Origin: CAZCTO01 sp964501725
GTDB taxonomy: Bacteria > Bacillota > Clostridia > Saccharofermentanales > Saccharofermentanaceae
Assembly (NCBI GenBank): GCA_964501725.1
Contig: CAZCTO010000023.1
Coordinates: 1 to 30,199, forward strand
Direction of reading: 5' to 3'
DNA length: 30,199 nt
Shown: one piece after another, positions 16,309 to 23,162 of the stretch
How positions within the stretch are numbered: position 1 is the stretch's first letter
Layout of the letters: each line of letters opens with the position of its first letter
Notes under the pieces: generated by a model
Database searches by the model: none
What the model was told of the DNA's origin: nothing
Seen by the model: only the letters and a program-made list of their open reading frames with translations
Program-made: the position numbers and the translations under genes

Positions 16309-16535
16309 TTAACTCAGATAACCCGGTTTCTTATATAGAAACGCTTTGTCAGGCACGATGATCGCGTCCCGTACTTGCGTATTCCAATCCTCGGGGGCGA
16401 CGTCCTTGATCGCGATCGACACGCTGGAAAGATCACACTTCATCGTCTCGGCGACGACGAGCGCGATCTGGTCGCGCAAGTTTGCTTCTGCTCCTCGGTT
16501 CTTCCCGGGTAGCACTTAATTTCCACGTGTGGCAT
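16309..16535 (-). pseudogene. 4-oxalocrotonate tautomerase family protein, frameshifted
   Basis: A strong GGAGGA site precedes an ATG at 16535 encoding MPHVEIKCYPGRTEEQKQ with the catalytic Pro1 of the 4-OT superfamily. The frame then goes wrong, while the next frame continues with NLRDQIALVVAETMKCDLSS and IKDVAPEDWN to a normal end. One missing base in an A run (CAAAC where CAAAAC would restore the frame) explains it. Restored, the product would be about 75 residues, normal for the family. It lies 77 bp after the VOC gene and is probably co-transcribed. It could be a real mutation or a sequencing or assembly error. The shifted frame has an in-frame GTG at 16515, but a product from it would lack Pro1. 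Confidence 0.8.
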
Positions 16536-16612
16536 ATGCAGTCCTCCATTTTCGAAAAGTTGTTGTTTCTCAGGAGTCGGGCGGGGGAGACTCACTCCTC
16601 CATCCCCGAAAA

Positions 16613-17032
16613 CTACTGCTTATCCGGATTCGGGCAGGTGATGATCCAGGAGTAGCCGAAGCGATCCTCGATGAGCGCGCCCATTCCGCCGTCGTCGGGC
16701 GCCGGGTGAGGCGCAAGCGGCGAGATCACGCTTCCTCCGCGGGAAAGAAGTTCGCACGTGGCAGAGGCTTTTGGGGGATCATCCATATGCACCATCAGTT
16801 TTATGTTTCCGGAGAGCCCCTCGCGATTATATGAATCGGCCGCGCTCATGTGCGTGTCGCCCACCCGAAACTCAACGTGAAGAACTTTTCCGAATCGATT
16901 CGAATCCTGCGTATTCAGCTCGCTCCAGCGCGAGAGGTAAAATATCTCTCCCCCGAAAATCTCCATGTACAGGCTGATCGCCTCTTCGCAATCGCCGTTG
17001 AAGTTCAGATAGGGAATAACGGATATACTCAT
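16613..17032 (-). CDS. VOC-family (PhnB-like glyoxalase fold) protein
   Basis: The 139-residue product has the PhnB-type layout: an N-terminal SVIPYLNFNGDCEEAISLYM, then FGGEI, VLHVEFRVGDTHMSAAD, and a C-terminal IEDRFGYSWIITCP. PhnB-like proteins form dimers of paired beta-alpha-beta-beta-beta modules, usually with a metal site, but most lack a proven substrate. Despite the common label it is not shown to be a methyltransferase. AGGAGGT lies 8 nt before the ATG. It is the first gene of a short minus-strand unit with the 4-OT gene; a weak TGTTTT-17-TAAAAT promoter lies about 35 bp upstream. Confidence 0.88.
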   Translation of the reverse strand: MSISVIPYLNFNGDCEEAISLYMEIFGGEIFYLSRWSELNTQDSNRFGKVLHVEFRVGDTHMSAADSYNREGLSGNIKLMVHMDDPPKASATCELLSRGGSVISPLAPHPAPDDGGMGALIEDRFGYSWIITCPNPDKQ

Positions 17033-17135
17033 GGCAATTACCTCCTGTTGCCGGTTTTCTGTTTCATTTTATCACTCGTTCTTTGCGAAAAACAGGGCAG
17101 AGGGGAGCGTGCGCGGGCCGAAATACCGCCTGGAA

Positions 17136-17396
17136 TGACATTTCACGCGATTTAGTCGGTATTCCCGTACCTTGCTACGCCTTGAAAACGATAAAAATAC
17201 CGACAAAACTGACATTTCTCGCGATTTAGTCGGTATTCCCGCATCTTGCCACGCTTTGAAAACGATAAAAATACCGACTAAACTGACATTTCACGCGATT
17301 TAGTCGGTATTCCCGTACCTTGCCACGCCTTGAAAACGATAAAAATACCGACTAAACTGACATTTCACGCGATTTAGTCGGTATTCCAGCATCTTG
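17136..17396 (-). repeat. 74-bp tandem array of terminator-like hairpins
   Basis: Units start at 17136, 17210, 17284 and 17358 with a period of exactly 74 bp: three full copies and a partial fourth, differing at only a few positions. Each junction holds a 13-bp inverted repeat, AATACCGACTAAA with TTTAGTCGGTATT, around a 16-nt loop. Read on the minus strand each stem is followed by a T-rich run (TTTTTATCGTTTT), so every unit resembles an intrinsic terminator for the RT operon upstream. The copy nearest 17121 is degenerate in one arm. No plus-strand T tract follows the stems. Confidence 0.9.
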
Positions 17397-17448
17397 AGAC
17401 CTCCGCAGCACTTCGCTGCCGCGTTCCGGCGGTCGCTCCGGTCGCCGG

Positions 17449-17976
17449 CTACTCCACCGGCTTCGCCGGAAAAAATGCCTTTGCAACGCCTTGATTTACC
17501 GGCTTTTTTATGTCGTAGCGTATGAGGAAGCCTGGAGTGTTATTGTTGACGGCGTTATAGACGGATGAAGATACCTTGAAGTAATGATCAGAGCCATAAG
17601 GGATTTTTGCAAGTATATGAAGCGATTTGCCTCTGCGTGAAGATCCAAAAACATTTTTCGATATCACGAACGAATCCATCACCAGATAATCTCCGCATAG
17701 GAGTTTCTTGTGTCTGTGCTGATCTTTGATGATACCCGATATTATCCATATCAGTACCGGAACGCCAAAAACACCAAAAAATATCAGAAAACCTCCGACG
17801 GACAATGCCCCTACGCCAAAAGCAATACCGATACCGCCTGCGATAAGAAGTTCAACGATAGTACCTTTCGTAATGGCTATCGAATGGTTCAAGCGTATTG
17901 CAAGTGCCCAATCGGCAATCAGTTCCTTTTCGGCATCACTCGGGGCTCTCCAGTCGCTTTTCACAGATGTTTCCAT
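17449..17976 (-). CDS. Two-TM membrane protein, single-module paralogue
   Basis: This 175-residue protein has a short N-terminal segment DWRAPSDAEKELIADWA, two adjacent membrane spans at about residues 40-85 (ELLIAGGIGIAFGVGALSVG and FLIFFGVFGVPVLIWIISGI), and a beta-rich cytoplasmic region with GDYLVMDSFVIS, VYNAVNNNTPGFLIRY and a C-terminal FFPAKPVE. The same module occurs twice in the next gene upstream. I know no named family for it. GAGGAG lies 8 nt before the ATG. It is the last gene of the RT operon, just before the terminator-like array. Confidence 0.75.
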   Translation of the reverse strand: METSVKSDWRAPSDAEKELIADWALAIRLNHSIAITKGTIVELLIAGGIGIAFGVGALSVGGFLIFFGVFGVPVLIWIISGIIKDQHRHKKLLCGDYLVMDSFVISKNVFGSSRRGKSLHILAKIPYGSDHYFKVSSSVYNAVNNNTPGFLIRYDIKKPVNQGVAKAFFPAKPVE

Positions 17977-18027
17977 TTATTGCTCTCCTCCTCATAAAGT
18001 CGCTCGCATCCACGCCCCGGTCACCGG

Positions 18028-19185
18028 CTACTCCACCGGTATCGCAGGATAAAAATCTTTGTCCTTGCCCTGATCTTTCGGCTTATCTTTGCCATAGCGC
18101 ACAAGGTAGCCGGGCGTGTTTTCGGTGACGGCGTTATAGATGGAATTATCAACCCTGAGGTATATCATCTTGCCGGAGGGTGTTTTTACCTGCATATAAT
18201 ATTTAGAGTCGCTGCTGCGACGGCGGCCCTGAGAAACTTTTGTGACGACGACCGCGTCTGAAATTAAATAATCAATGCCCGTGACTTGTTTTTTTAAGCG
18301 TAAGGTAATAAGAGCGGCTCGCACCTGAGTCAGTGTCATCGGGATAAAGAATAAAGCAGCTACAGTTGAAGTAATAATGATAGGGTCGTTGTACATGATC
18401 AGCAACCCGATCAGAATCACAAAGAAAACAATCCATACACCTATAATGTTCGTCAAATCGGCACGAGTCATTTTATCTGACCAGGCGGCGATTCGGTCTG
18501 CTTCAGTAGCGTCCGGTGATCTCCAATCGCTGCAAGAAGACTGATTTTCCGGACTGTCTGCTTGCGCGGCAGTTTCACGTGCCGGAATAAATGGCGTAGT
18601 CCTGACTATTTTTTGAGAGGTGTTCTTGCCGTATCGAAAAAGAAATCCGGGTGTGTCGGGTGTTATGGTGTAGAATTCAGATTCGTTTACCCTGATGCCC
18701 GCCGATTCTCCGGAGGCGGTTTTCAAATTCACGATAAAGTTGCCGTCGGGTTGAATAAGTGTGTTCATCACGACCGAATCCAGGATCTGATAATCGCCGC
18801 GTCGAATTTGGCTCTTCCGGTAAATATCGCAAAAGAAGATCAGGTAAAACAGGACAAAGGCGCTCATAAGAAACATAATGCCGCCTAATACTCCCAGGAC
18901 AATTTCTAATCCGGACTCTCTGAACTTGATAACGAACGGCAGGATGATAATCACGATCGACAGAGCAGTAAAAATTGAAAATATGTAGATGACCGGTCGC
19001 CTCGCCCGAAGATCTTTGTGTGTCCATTCGGTGATTTGCTCCGCTTCGGATCTGTCCGGATCTCGCCAGCCTTCGTTCATATAGGGTTTAAAGATCGTTC
19101 CTGCGAGCGTGTCGGATTCGGAGAAATTCGGGATTTTCGAATCTTCGTTCAATATCTTGTCCTCACTTTGTAAATACTCTTTCAC
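18028..19185 (-). CDS. Membrane protein of two fused two-TM modules
   Basis: The 385-residue product contains two copies of the module seen alone at 17449-17976. Copy 1 spans about residues 38-200 (WRDPDRSEAEQITEW, two spans, GDYQILDSVVM, TPGFLFRYG, PFIPA). Copy 2 spans about 218-385 (DWRSPDATEADRIAAW, two spans, GIDYLISDAVVV, TPGYLVRYGKDKP, DFYPAIPVE). It starts 5 bp after the reverse transcriptase stop, so the two are almost surely co-transcribed. Two-TM SLATT proteins are known partners of some RTs, but this module has a beta-rich tail and I cannot call it SLATT. The GTG at 19185 lacks a strong ribosome site; a TTG near 19143 or the ATG near 19080 are alternatives. Confidence 0.75.
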   Translation of the reverse strand: MKEYLQSEDKILNEDSKIPNFSESDTLAGTIFKPYMNEGWRDPDRSEAEQITEWTHKDLRARRPVIYIFSIFTALSIVIIILPFVIKFRESGLEIVLGVLGGIMFLMSAFVLFYLIFFCDIYRKSQIRRGDYQILDSVVMNTLIQPDGNFIVNLKTASGESAGIRVNESEFYTITPDTPGFLFRYGKNTSQKIVRTTPFIPARETAAQADSPENQSSCSDWRSPDATEADRIAAWSDKMTRADLTNIIGVWIVFFVILIGLLIMYNDPIIITSTVAALFFIPMTLTQVRAALITLRLKKQVTGIDYLISDAVVVTKVSQGRRRSSDSKYYMQVKTPSGKMIYLRVDNSIYNAVTENTPGYLVRYGKDKPKDQGKDKDFYPAIPVE

Positions 19186-19190
19186 CTAAA

Positions 19191-20423
19191 TCAAGTCGTC
19201 TTCACCGTCTCCGCGCCGCGTTTGCGAAAATCGTAATAAGCGCTCGCGAGCGGGACATAACCCAGACTTCTCAGCTTGTCGTACGACAGTTTCTTATAGT
19301 TTTTCTTGGTGTGACGGCCGGAATCGAGATATCGGATCATCTCCTGCATGTAGGCGTCGATCGTCCGGAGATCCCCGGCATCGCTGATCACCGGAAAATA
19401 CCAGCGGCTCCACGTCAGCTCGTCGTCCTCCGTGCCTCTGCCGTAGAACTTGAACTGGAACTTCCGGATCAATGCCCGGGCGGCGCGCTCTGTCGACGCA
19501 TCCTTGCGGATTTTCCAGCGGTATAGCTTTCGCGCGGCTCTGGAGATCTTACCTTTCATCTTCCGGATCGACCCGGCCGAGAGTCCGACCCGCCCGTCCC
19601 GGTAGGAAAGGCCCAGAAATTCCCATGCTTCCCCGGGCGGGACGATACACGACTTTTCTTCGTTAATCACAAGACCGTATTTTTCGAGCTCCGACCCGAT
19701 TCTTTGGAAAAGCGCGTCAGCTTCTTCCGGCGCGCAGAAGAAAATCATATCGTCCGAATATCTCGCGTACACCACGGCCCAGGTCTCCGCCGCGCGGTCA
19801 AATTCCGTCAGATAGAGATTAGCAAGAAGCGGCGACAGCGGCATGCCGGCCATGACGCCCTTTGCGTCGTCGAGGATGACGCGGTCGTTTTCGAGGACCT
19901 CGTTCCTTTGAAGCATCCGGATCAAAGACCCGGTCAGACAGGGTTCCCCGGGTATCGCTTCTTCCAGCACGCCGACCATTCGCTCATTCGGGATACTGTT
20001 GAAATAGTTCCGGATATCGATCCGGATGCACGCGTATTCGGGACGGTATCGCCGGATTACGGAGCGGTAGGCGGCATGGATCGAAAATCCGGGACGGAAA
20101 GCAAAGCAACTCGATCTCAGCCCGATATCCGTGCGGGCAAGGCAAAAATGAATCGCTTTGAGCATCATGCGGTCCGTCGGGGAGTATATATAAATCACCC
20201 GTTTCTTGTCGCTGCCCAGTTTTCGGATTTGTGCACGCTCCGGAAACGCAGGCTCGTACTCTCCCGCACAGAAGGCGCGCGCCTTTTCGAGTAATTCAGG
20301 GACGGGCGGGTACACGACGTCTTCCGAATCATCGGAATAACGGTGTCTCTGCAATTCCTTGCCGATCTCGTTTTCGAGAAAATCCGCGACGGAATTCTCA
20401 AAAAGCATGTCCGCTATTTTCAC
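19191..20423 (-). CDS. Stand-alone reverse transcriptase
   Basis: The 410-residue protein (from GTG 20423, GAGG 8 nt upstream) carries ordered RT motifs: QIRKLGSDKKRVIYIYSPTD, CFAFRPGFSIHAAY, IRIDIRNYFNSI (catalytic Asp136), GVMAGMPLSPLLANLYLTEF, VYARYSDDMIFF (catalytic Asp224 and Asp225), YGLVINEEKS and WEFLGLSYRDG. A C-terminal helical region (TWSRWYFPVI, then DKLRSLGYVPLASAYYDF) follows. There is no HNH endonuclease domain and no group II intron ribozyme was seen. It belongs to the group-II-like side of bacterial RTs, close in style to stand-alone RTs with RYSDD motifs. A structured leader precedes it, and membrane-protein genes follow 5 bp downstream. The frame stays open to 20585 but has no ribosome site there. 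A defence role is inferred from architecture only. Confidence 0.88.
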   Translation of the reverse strand: MKIADMLFENSVADFLENEIGKELQRHRYSDDSEDVVYPPVPELLEKARAFCAGEYEPAFPERAQIRKLGSDKKRVIYIYSPTDRMMLKAIHFCLARTDIGLRSSCFAFRPGFSIHAAYRSVIRRYRPEYACIRIDIRNYFNSIPNERMVGVLEEAIPGEPCLTGSLIRMLQRNEVLENDRVILDDAKGVMAGMPLSPLLANLYLTEFDRAAETWAVVYARYSDDMIFFCAPEEADALFQRIGSELEKYGLVINEEKSCIVPPGEAWEFLGLSYRDGRVGLSAGSIRKMKGKISRAARKLYRWKIRKDASTERAARALIRKFQFKFYGRGTEDDELTWSRWYFPVISDAGDLRTIDAYMQEMIRYLDSGRHTKKNYKKLSYDKLRSLGYVPLASAYYDFRKRGAETVKTT

Positions 20424-20439
20424 GTAAGGTTCCTCTTTC

Positions 20440-20660
20440 GCAAGGTTATTCGGAAGAAAAAGCCTTCGAAGCGCGCCGTAACGCGTAGGATTCGAAGGCT
20501 GAGGATCGGGAGTTTTGCGGCACAAAGAAGTGATGTGAAATTGCTGTAAGCAATACCGGAGTGGACCCGAACGCCCTTCCTCCAAAGTCGTTTACGGTTC
20601 GGGCTTTCTCCCGCCGGAGGAACAACGGATGTTGTATCTCGACCGCATTTTCCCCATCCG
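20440..20660 (-). ncRNA. Candidate structured non-coding RNA upstream of the RT
   Basis: On the minus strand, between a TATAAT and the RT start, lies a series of hairpins: ACAAC/GTTGT with a 4-nt loop, CTCC/GGAG, a 7-bp CCCGAAC/GTTCGGG stem (20597-20603 with 20566-20572), ATTGCT/AGCAAT with a 3-nt loop (20540-20554), and a 10-bp AGCCTTCGAA/TTCGAAGGCT stem (20491-20500 with 20461-20470) followed by TTTTC. The last stem looks like an intrinsic terminator, so a free RNA of about 200 nt and a read-through RT mRNA could both be made. Retron and DRT2/DRT9-type RTs also have a structured RNA just upstream; homology to those is not shown. Confidence 0.5.
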
Positions 20661-20665
20661 ACACG

Positions 20666-20671
20666 ATTATA
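20666..20671 (-). promoter_or_regulatory. -10 box of the ncRNA/RT transcript
   Basis: A perfect TATAAT on the minus strand, 243 bp before the RT start and just before the hairpin-rich segment. No good -35 is visible at 16-18 nt, so an activator or an extended contact may be needed. Confidence 0.5.
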
Positions 20672-20733
20672 TCATTTTGACGGGATGAATGCACAGGATG
20701 GCATAGAAGCAACCGCTCTTATCAAAAAGGCGT

Positions 20734-20739
20734 TATAAT
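20734..20739 (+). promoter_or_regulatory. -10 box of the divergent small-gene transcript
   Basis: TATAAT on the plus strand, 63 bp from the minus-strand -10 box at 20666-20671, makes this a divergent promoter region. It serves the 52-codon gene at 20807. The -35 is weak. Confidence 0.45.
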
Positions 20740-20751
20740 AATCATATAGAG

Positions 20752-20774
20752 GCGGAGATCCTTTCGGACTCCGC
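20752..20774 (+). promoter_or_regulatory. Leader hairpin of the small gene
   Basis: GCGGAG and CTCCGC pair perfectly around an 11-nt loop in the leader, about 33 nt before the AUG of the 52-codon gene. It could stabilise the leader or modulate access to the ribosome; no known riboswitch was recognised. Confidence 0.35.
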
Positions 20775-20806
20775 TACTTGCCTATCCCGGAAAGGGGGTT
20801 ACTGTA

Positions 20807-20965
20807 ATGTGTTGTAAACTGTTTCGCAAGCGTCCCGCTCACGACCCCAAAGCGCCGCCCCCCGAGTCTTCAGACTCCGAGTATCAGGAGCTCGACGACA
20901 TCATGATGTACTCGGTGATCACGCAGAAGGATCCGAAAGATTTATTCGGTCACGGCGGAAAATAA
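20807..20965 (+). CDS. Small cysteine-headed protein (52 aa)
   Basis: The frame MCCKLFRKRPAHDPKAP... to ...DPKDLFGHGGK is preceded by AAAGGGGG about 8 nt upstream and by a TATAAT, which supports a real gene. The start has two Cys and a basic patch (CCKLFRKR), then a proline-rich stretch and an acidic SSDSEYQELDD region. The CC plus basic pattern could allow membrane association but there is no direct evidence. No family recognised. It is divergent from the RT unit and 71 bp ahead of the 161-residue gene, likely in one transcript. Confidence 0.6.
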   Translation: MCCKLFRKRPAHDPKAPPPESSDSEYQELDDIMMYSVITQKDPKDLFGHGGK

Positions 20966-20983
20966 AGGAAACACAGATGCAAA

Positions 20984-20999
20984 GTGACGGGCCCGTCAC
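20984..20999. promoter_or_regulatory. Perfect 16-bp palindrome
   Basis: GTGACGGGCCCGTCAC is a perfect palindrome in the 71-bp space between the 52-codon gene and the next gene. It suits a dimeric regulator site or a restriction-type target; no U tract follows, so it is not a terminator. Confidence 0.5.
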
Positions 21000-21036
21000 G
21001 TCCGTCGGAGCCTTTTACCCACCCAAGGAGCATGCT

Positions 21037-21522
21037 ATGAAAAAAATAATATTAATCATCGGCCTGTGTCTTTTTATCGCGACCGCAGTCCTTCTGTTTA
21101 TTTTCATCCAAATCAGACTCGACCAAAAAGCTATGGTAAAGGCCCCGCGCGGTACATTTACGATGGCGGGCACGGACAGTCAAATCGAGCTCCGGGACGA
21201 CAATATACTGATCATCCGAAACTACGACATGTCCGGGCTCGAGAAGGAAACCTATGAGGATGCCACGATCGTGCTGAAAAACGACAGACGGGAAGAGGAC
21301 GACAAGCTTACCGGAGAAGAGGAGCAGGAGATCCGTGACGCCATCGACTTGAATGGCCAATTCCTTGACCGTGAAAACATGTTTTTCCGGGTCACCGAGG
21401 AAGATGTTGTCGGGATTTACGTCCCTGTCAACAATTGCGACCTGTTTATATATATGCAACTCAACGTCAAGGACAAAACGATCGTTTTCGACGACAACAC
21501 CTTTACGCTCGAAAAGGGCTGA
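21037..21522 (+). CDS. Membrane-anchored protein of unknown function (161 aa)
   Basis: AAGGAG 7 nt upstream fixes the start at MKKIILIIGLCLFIATAVLL, a single N-terminal membrane anchor or uncleaved signal. The remaining 130 residues are acidic and beta-rich (GTFTMAGTDSQIELRDDNI, then a REEDDKLTGEEEQEIRDAI helix and a C-terminal TIVFDDNTFTLEKG), which suggests an extracytoplasmic lipocalin-like or binding fold, though no family was recognised. An ATG 20 codons earlier runs through the palindrome and lacks a ribosome site. It follows the 52-codon gene on the same strand. Confidence 0.7.
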   Translation: MKKIILIIGLCLFIATAVLLFIFIQIRLDQKAMVKAPRGTFTMAGTDSQIELRDDNILIIRNYDMSGLEKETYEDATIVLKNDRREEDDKLTGEEEQEIRDAIDLNGQFLDRENMFFRVTEEDVVGIYVPVNNCDLFIYMQLNVKDKTIVFDDNTFTLEKG

Positions 21523-21561
21523 GCCCCCGTAAGTGCCCTGAGCCCGGTCGGCCGGTAACAG

Positions 21562-21620
21562 TTTGATTTTGATTCATTTTCGGAGCCGGCATGGCAGACC
21601 ATATTACTCTGTTTCAGCAG
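21562..21620 (+). pseudogene. 5'-end remnant of the HNH gene
   Basis: The segment matches 23133-23191 (leader, ribosome site and first codons of the HNH gene) at about 80-85 percent. The ATG at 21591 starts MADHITLFQ, as in the intact gene, then diverges and stops after 27 codons at 21674, inside the end of the opposite-strand gene. Only the 5' end survives. Confidence 0.8.
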
Positions 21621-21636
21621 GTGTGCCAATCGTTTC

Positions 21637-22485
21637 TCATTTCAAATTACCGGATTTGTCTACTCTATAACTGAATTTATCATAAATACCATCTGAGTAT
21701 TGATTGGATTTTTCATCGATGCTTTTCATATCAACATCTTCTTCTAACACAAATACGGTAATCGCTTCTATGTAAAAATCTTTCAGTATTTCTTCCTCTT
21801 CAAAATCTTCCGCGACTGCCTTTGCATCGGTTCCGTATGGAACAAATACATGAACTATATTCATAGAATGACCGTTAAAAACAGCTTTATCCAGCGCTTC
21901 TTCCCAGGAACCGTTATACTTATTTAATCGATAAGAATCGAGGAAGTTAGAATAAAGATTTACTTGAAAATCTTCAAATTCCTTTTCCATTGCCTCTTTG
22001 AAATCTATCTCATAATCACGGGCGGCTAAAAAACTGTAATAGCCATCGTATACCTTTCTGAAGCTCAAATCAGTAGTTGAGTAATGGAAAAATATCGAAT
22101 AGGGATTTAAAGAATTATTAGGGAGCGAATTGAATTCATCCACATAATCCTTGAGAATGATATGAATACCATAACCATCCGGTTCATCCTTAAAATGTAT
22201 ATCAGTTGGATATATAGAATAAATGTAATATTCGCCTTCTCCGACTTTTTTATCAATTTCATCCAGAATGTAATTAAAATTACTCAAGTTCTCCGTGTTT
22301 ACTTTCTCGAACTCATAAGTATCTTCAGGACTCAAAAACAGCATCGATTCAATATCATCAATGGTGTATATGATTGGATGATTTTCATCCGGGAAAAGAA
22401 TTTTGGGTACCCAAAAAATACCCGCAATAATCAAAGCCAAAAATACAACAATGGCGCTGACGATAATCACTGTCTTTTTCTTCAT
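21637..22485 (-). CDS. Membrane-anchored protein of unknown function (282 aa)
   Basis: An N-terminal anchor (MKKKTVIIVSAIVVFLALII) is followed by about 255 acidic, aromatic-rich residues predicted to lie outside the cytoplasm. Segments include YTIDDIESMLFLSPEDTYEF and HSMNIVHVFVPYGTDAKAVA. No family was recognised. A GAGAGG element lies before the ATG. The gene is clearly more AT-rich than the HNH and methyltransferase genes nearby. Its stop lies only 17 bp from the HNH 5' remnant, so the remnant and this gene meet end to end, as if this gene had replaced the HNH body. Confidence 0.65.
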   Translation of the reverse strand: MKKKTVIIVSAIVVFLALIIAGIFWVPKILFPDENHPIIYTIDDIESMLFLSPEDTYEFEKVNTENLSNFNYILDEIDKKVGEGEYYIYSIYPTDIHFKDEPDGYGIHIILKDYVDEFNSLPNNSLNPYSIFFHYSTTDLSFRKVYDGYYSFLAARDYEIDFKEAMEKEFEDFQVNLYSNFLDSYRLNKYNGSWEEALDKAVFNGHSMNIVHVFVPYGTDAKAVAEDFEEEEILKDFYIEAITVFVLEEDVDMKSIDEKSNQYSDGIYDKFSYRVDKSGNLK

Positions 22486-22696
22486 TGCTCAAGTATCCTC
22501 TCGAAATTAAGTAATCATCTTTATACTAACATAACTGATGATACGATCAACACACTGCCGGAAATACCTGCAGACGGTCAAATTGCACGATTAATCGGAA
22601 GCTATTTCTTGCCCGAAGAACTGCCTATGAGGTATAGTTGAAGAAATGATCATACTAAAACGGTCAATAAATCCAAACTTCGGGGGCAAATTAATC

Positions 22697-23005
22697 ATGG
22701 GATCAGACGTAATAAAGCAAATATGGATTGAACCTGACGGCCGCATATGTGTAAAACCGGAGTGGATGAGCTTTGAAAATATTTATCGAAGTGCGAAGGG
22801 AGTTGTCTGGAACTCTTCTAAAGGATTCTTACAACCGTCGCCCTATTGGCGTCGCAGATCCGGTTCGCAGGCTCCTGAAGACTGGTTCGAAAAAATCCTT
22901 GCGGCGGTCAGATATGAATACCGCTGTGAATTATTGATCACTTCCAACACGGAGTGGATCAATATCGATAAAGAAACAAGGAAAAAGATCGAAGCGAAAA
23001 ATTGA
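22697..23005 (+). CDS. Protein of unknown function (103 aa)
   Basis: From ATG 22697 (GGGGGC about 10 nt upstream) the product is MGSDVIKQIWIEPDGRICVK... with a WNSSKGFLQPSPYWRRRSGS core and EDWFEKILAAVRYEYRCELL near the end. It is small, basic-aromatic and soluble. No family recognised. An in-frame ATG at 22646 would add 17 residues but has only a poor ribosome site. It is divergent from the 282-residue gene and ends 7 bp before the methyltransferase remnant. Confidence 0.55.
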   Translation: MGSDVIKQIWIEPDGRICVKPEWMSFENIYRSAKGVVWNSSKGFLQPSPYWRRRSGSQAPEDWFEKILAAVRYEYRCELLITSNTEWINIDKETRKKIEAKN

Positions 23006-23011
23006 AATGAC

Positions 23012-23062
23012 GGAGCCCCCACAAACCCAACCCTCTCGTACTACAACTAAACCGCCCCAATC
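23012..23062 (+). pseudogene. 5'-end remnant of the methyltransferase gene
   Basis: GGAGCCCCCA and then AACCCTCTCGTACTACAAC match the ribosome site and first codons of the intact methyltransferase gene at 24914-24965, about 80 percent over 50 bp. The start codon has changed from ATG to ACA and nothing of the body follows. The rest of 23063-23150 shows no gene. Confidence 0.75.
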
Positions 23063-23162
23063 TATGTTACTCTAATCTTATCTGAGATAGACTACCTATC
23101 AAAAACCACCCCATCCCGTCCTGCGTCACTTTATTTGATTTTTATTTATTTTAGGAGCAGGC

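Noticed and set aside
16613..17032. 3-demethylubiquinone methyltransferase
   Set aside because: PhnB-like VOC proteins are often labelled so, but there is no SAM-binding motif.
17121..17396. CRISPR array or integron attC sites
   Set aside because: The units are contiguous with no unique spacers, the period is 74 bp throughout, there are no cas or integrase genes, and the attC core triplets are absent. Terminator-like units fit better.
20424..20585. N-terminal extension of the reverse transcriptase
   Set aside because: It would read through the terminator-like hairpin, lacks a ribosome site and has Pro/Cys-rich text unlike RT N-termini. The GTG at 20423 has GAGG at good spacing.
17121..20671. 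Diversity-generating retroelement
   Set aside because: No template/variable repeat pair with adenine-specific differences and no Avd-like gene were found near the RT.
19191..20671. Group II intron
   Set aside because: The protein ends without an HNH domain, I saw no domain V-like hairpin downstream, and another gene starts 5 bp after its stop.
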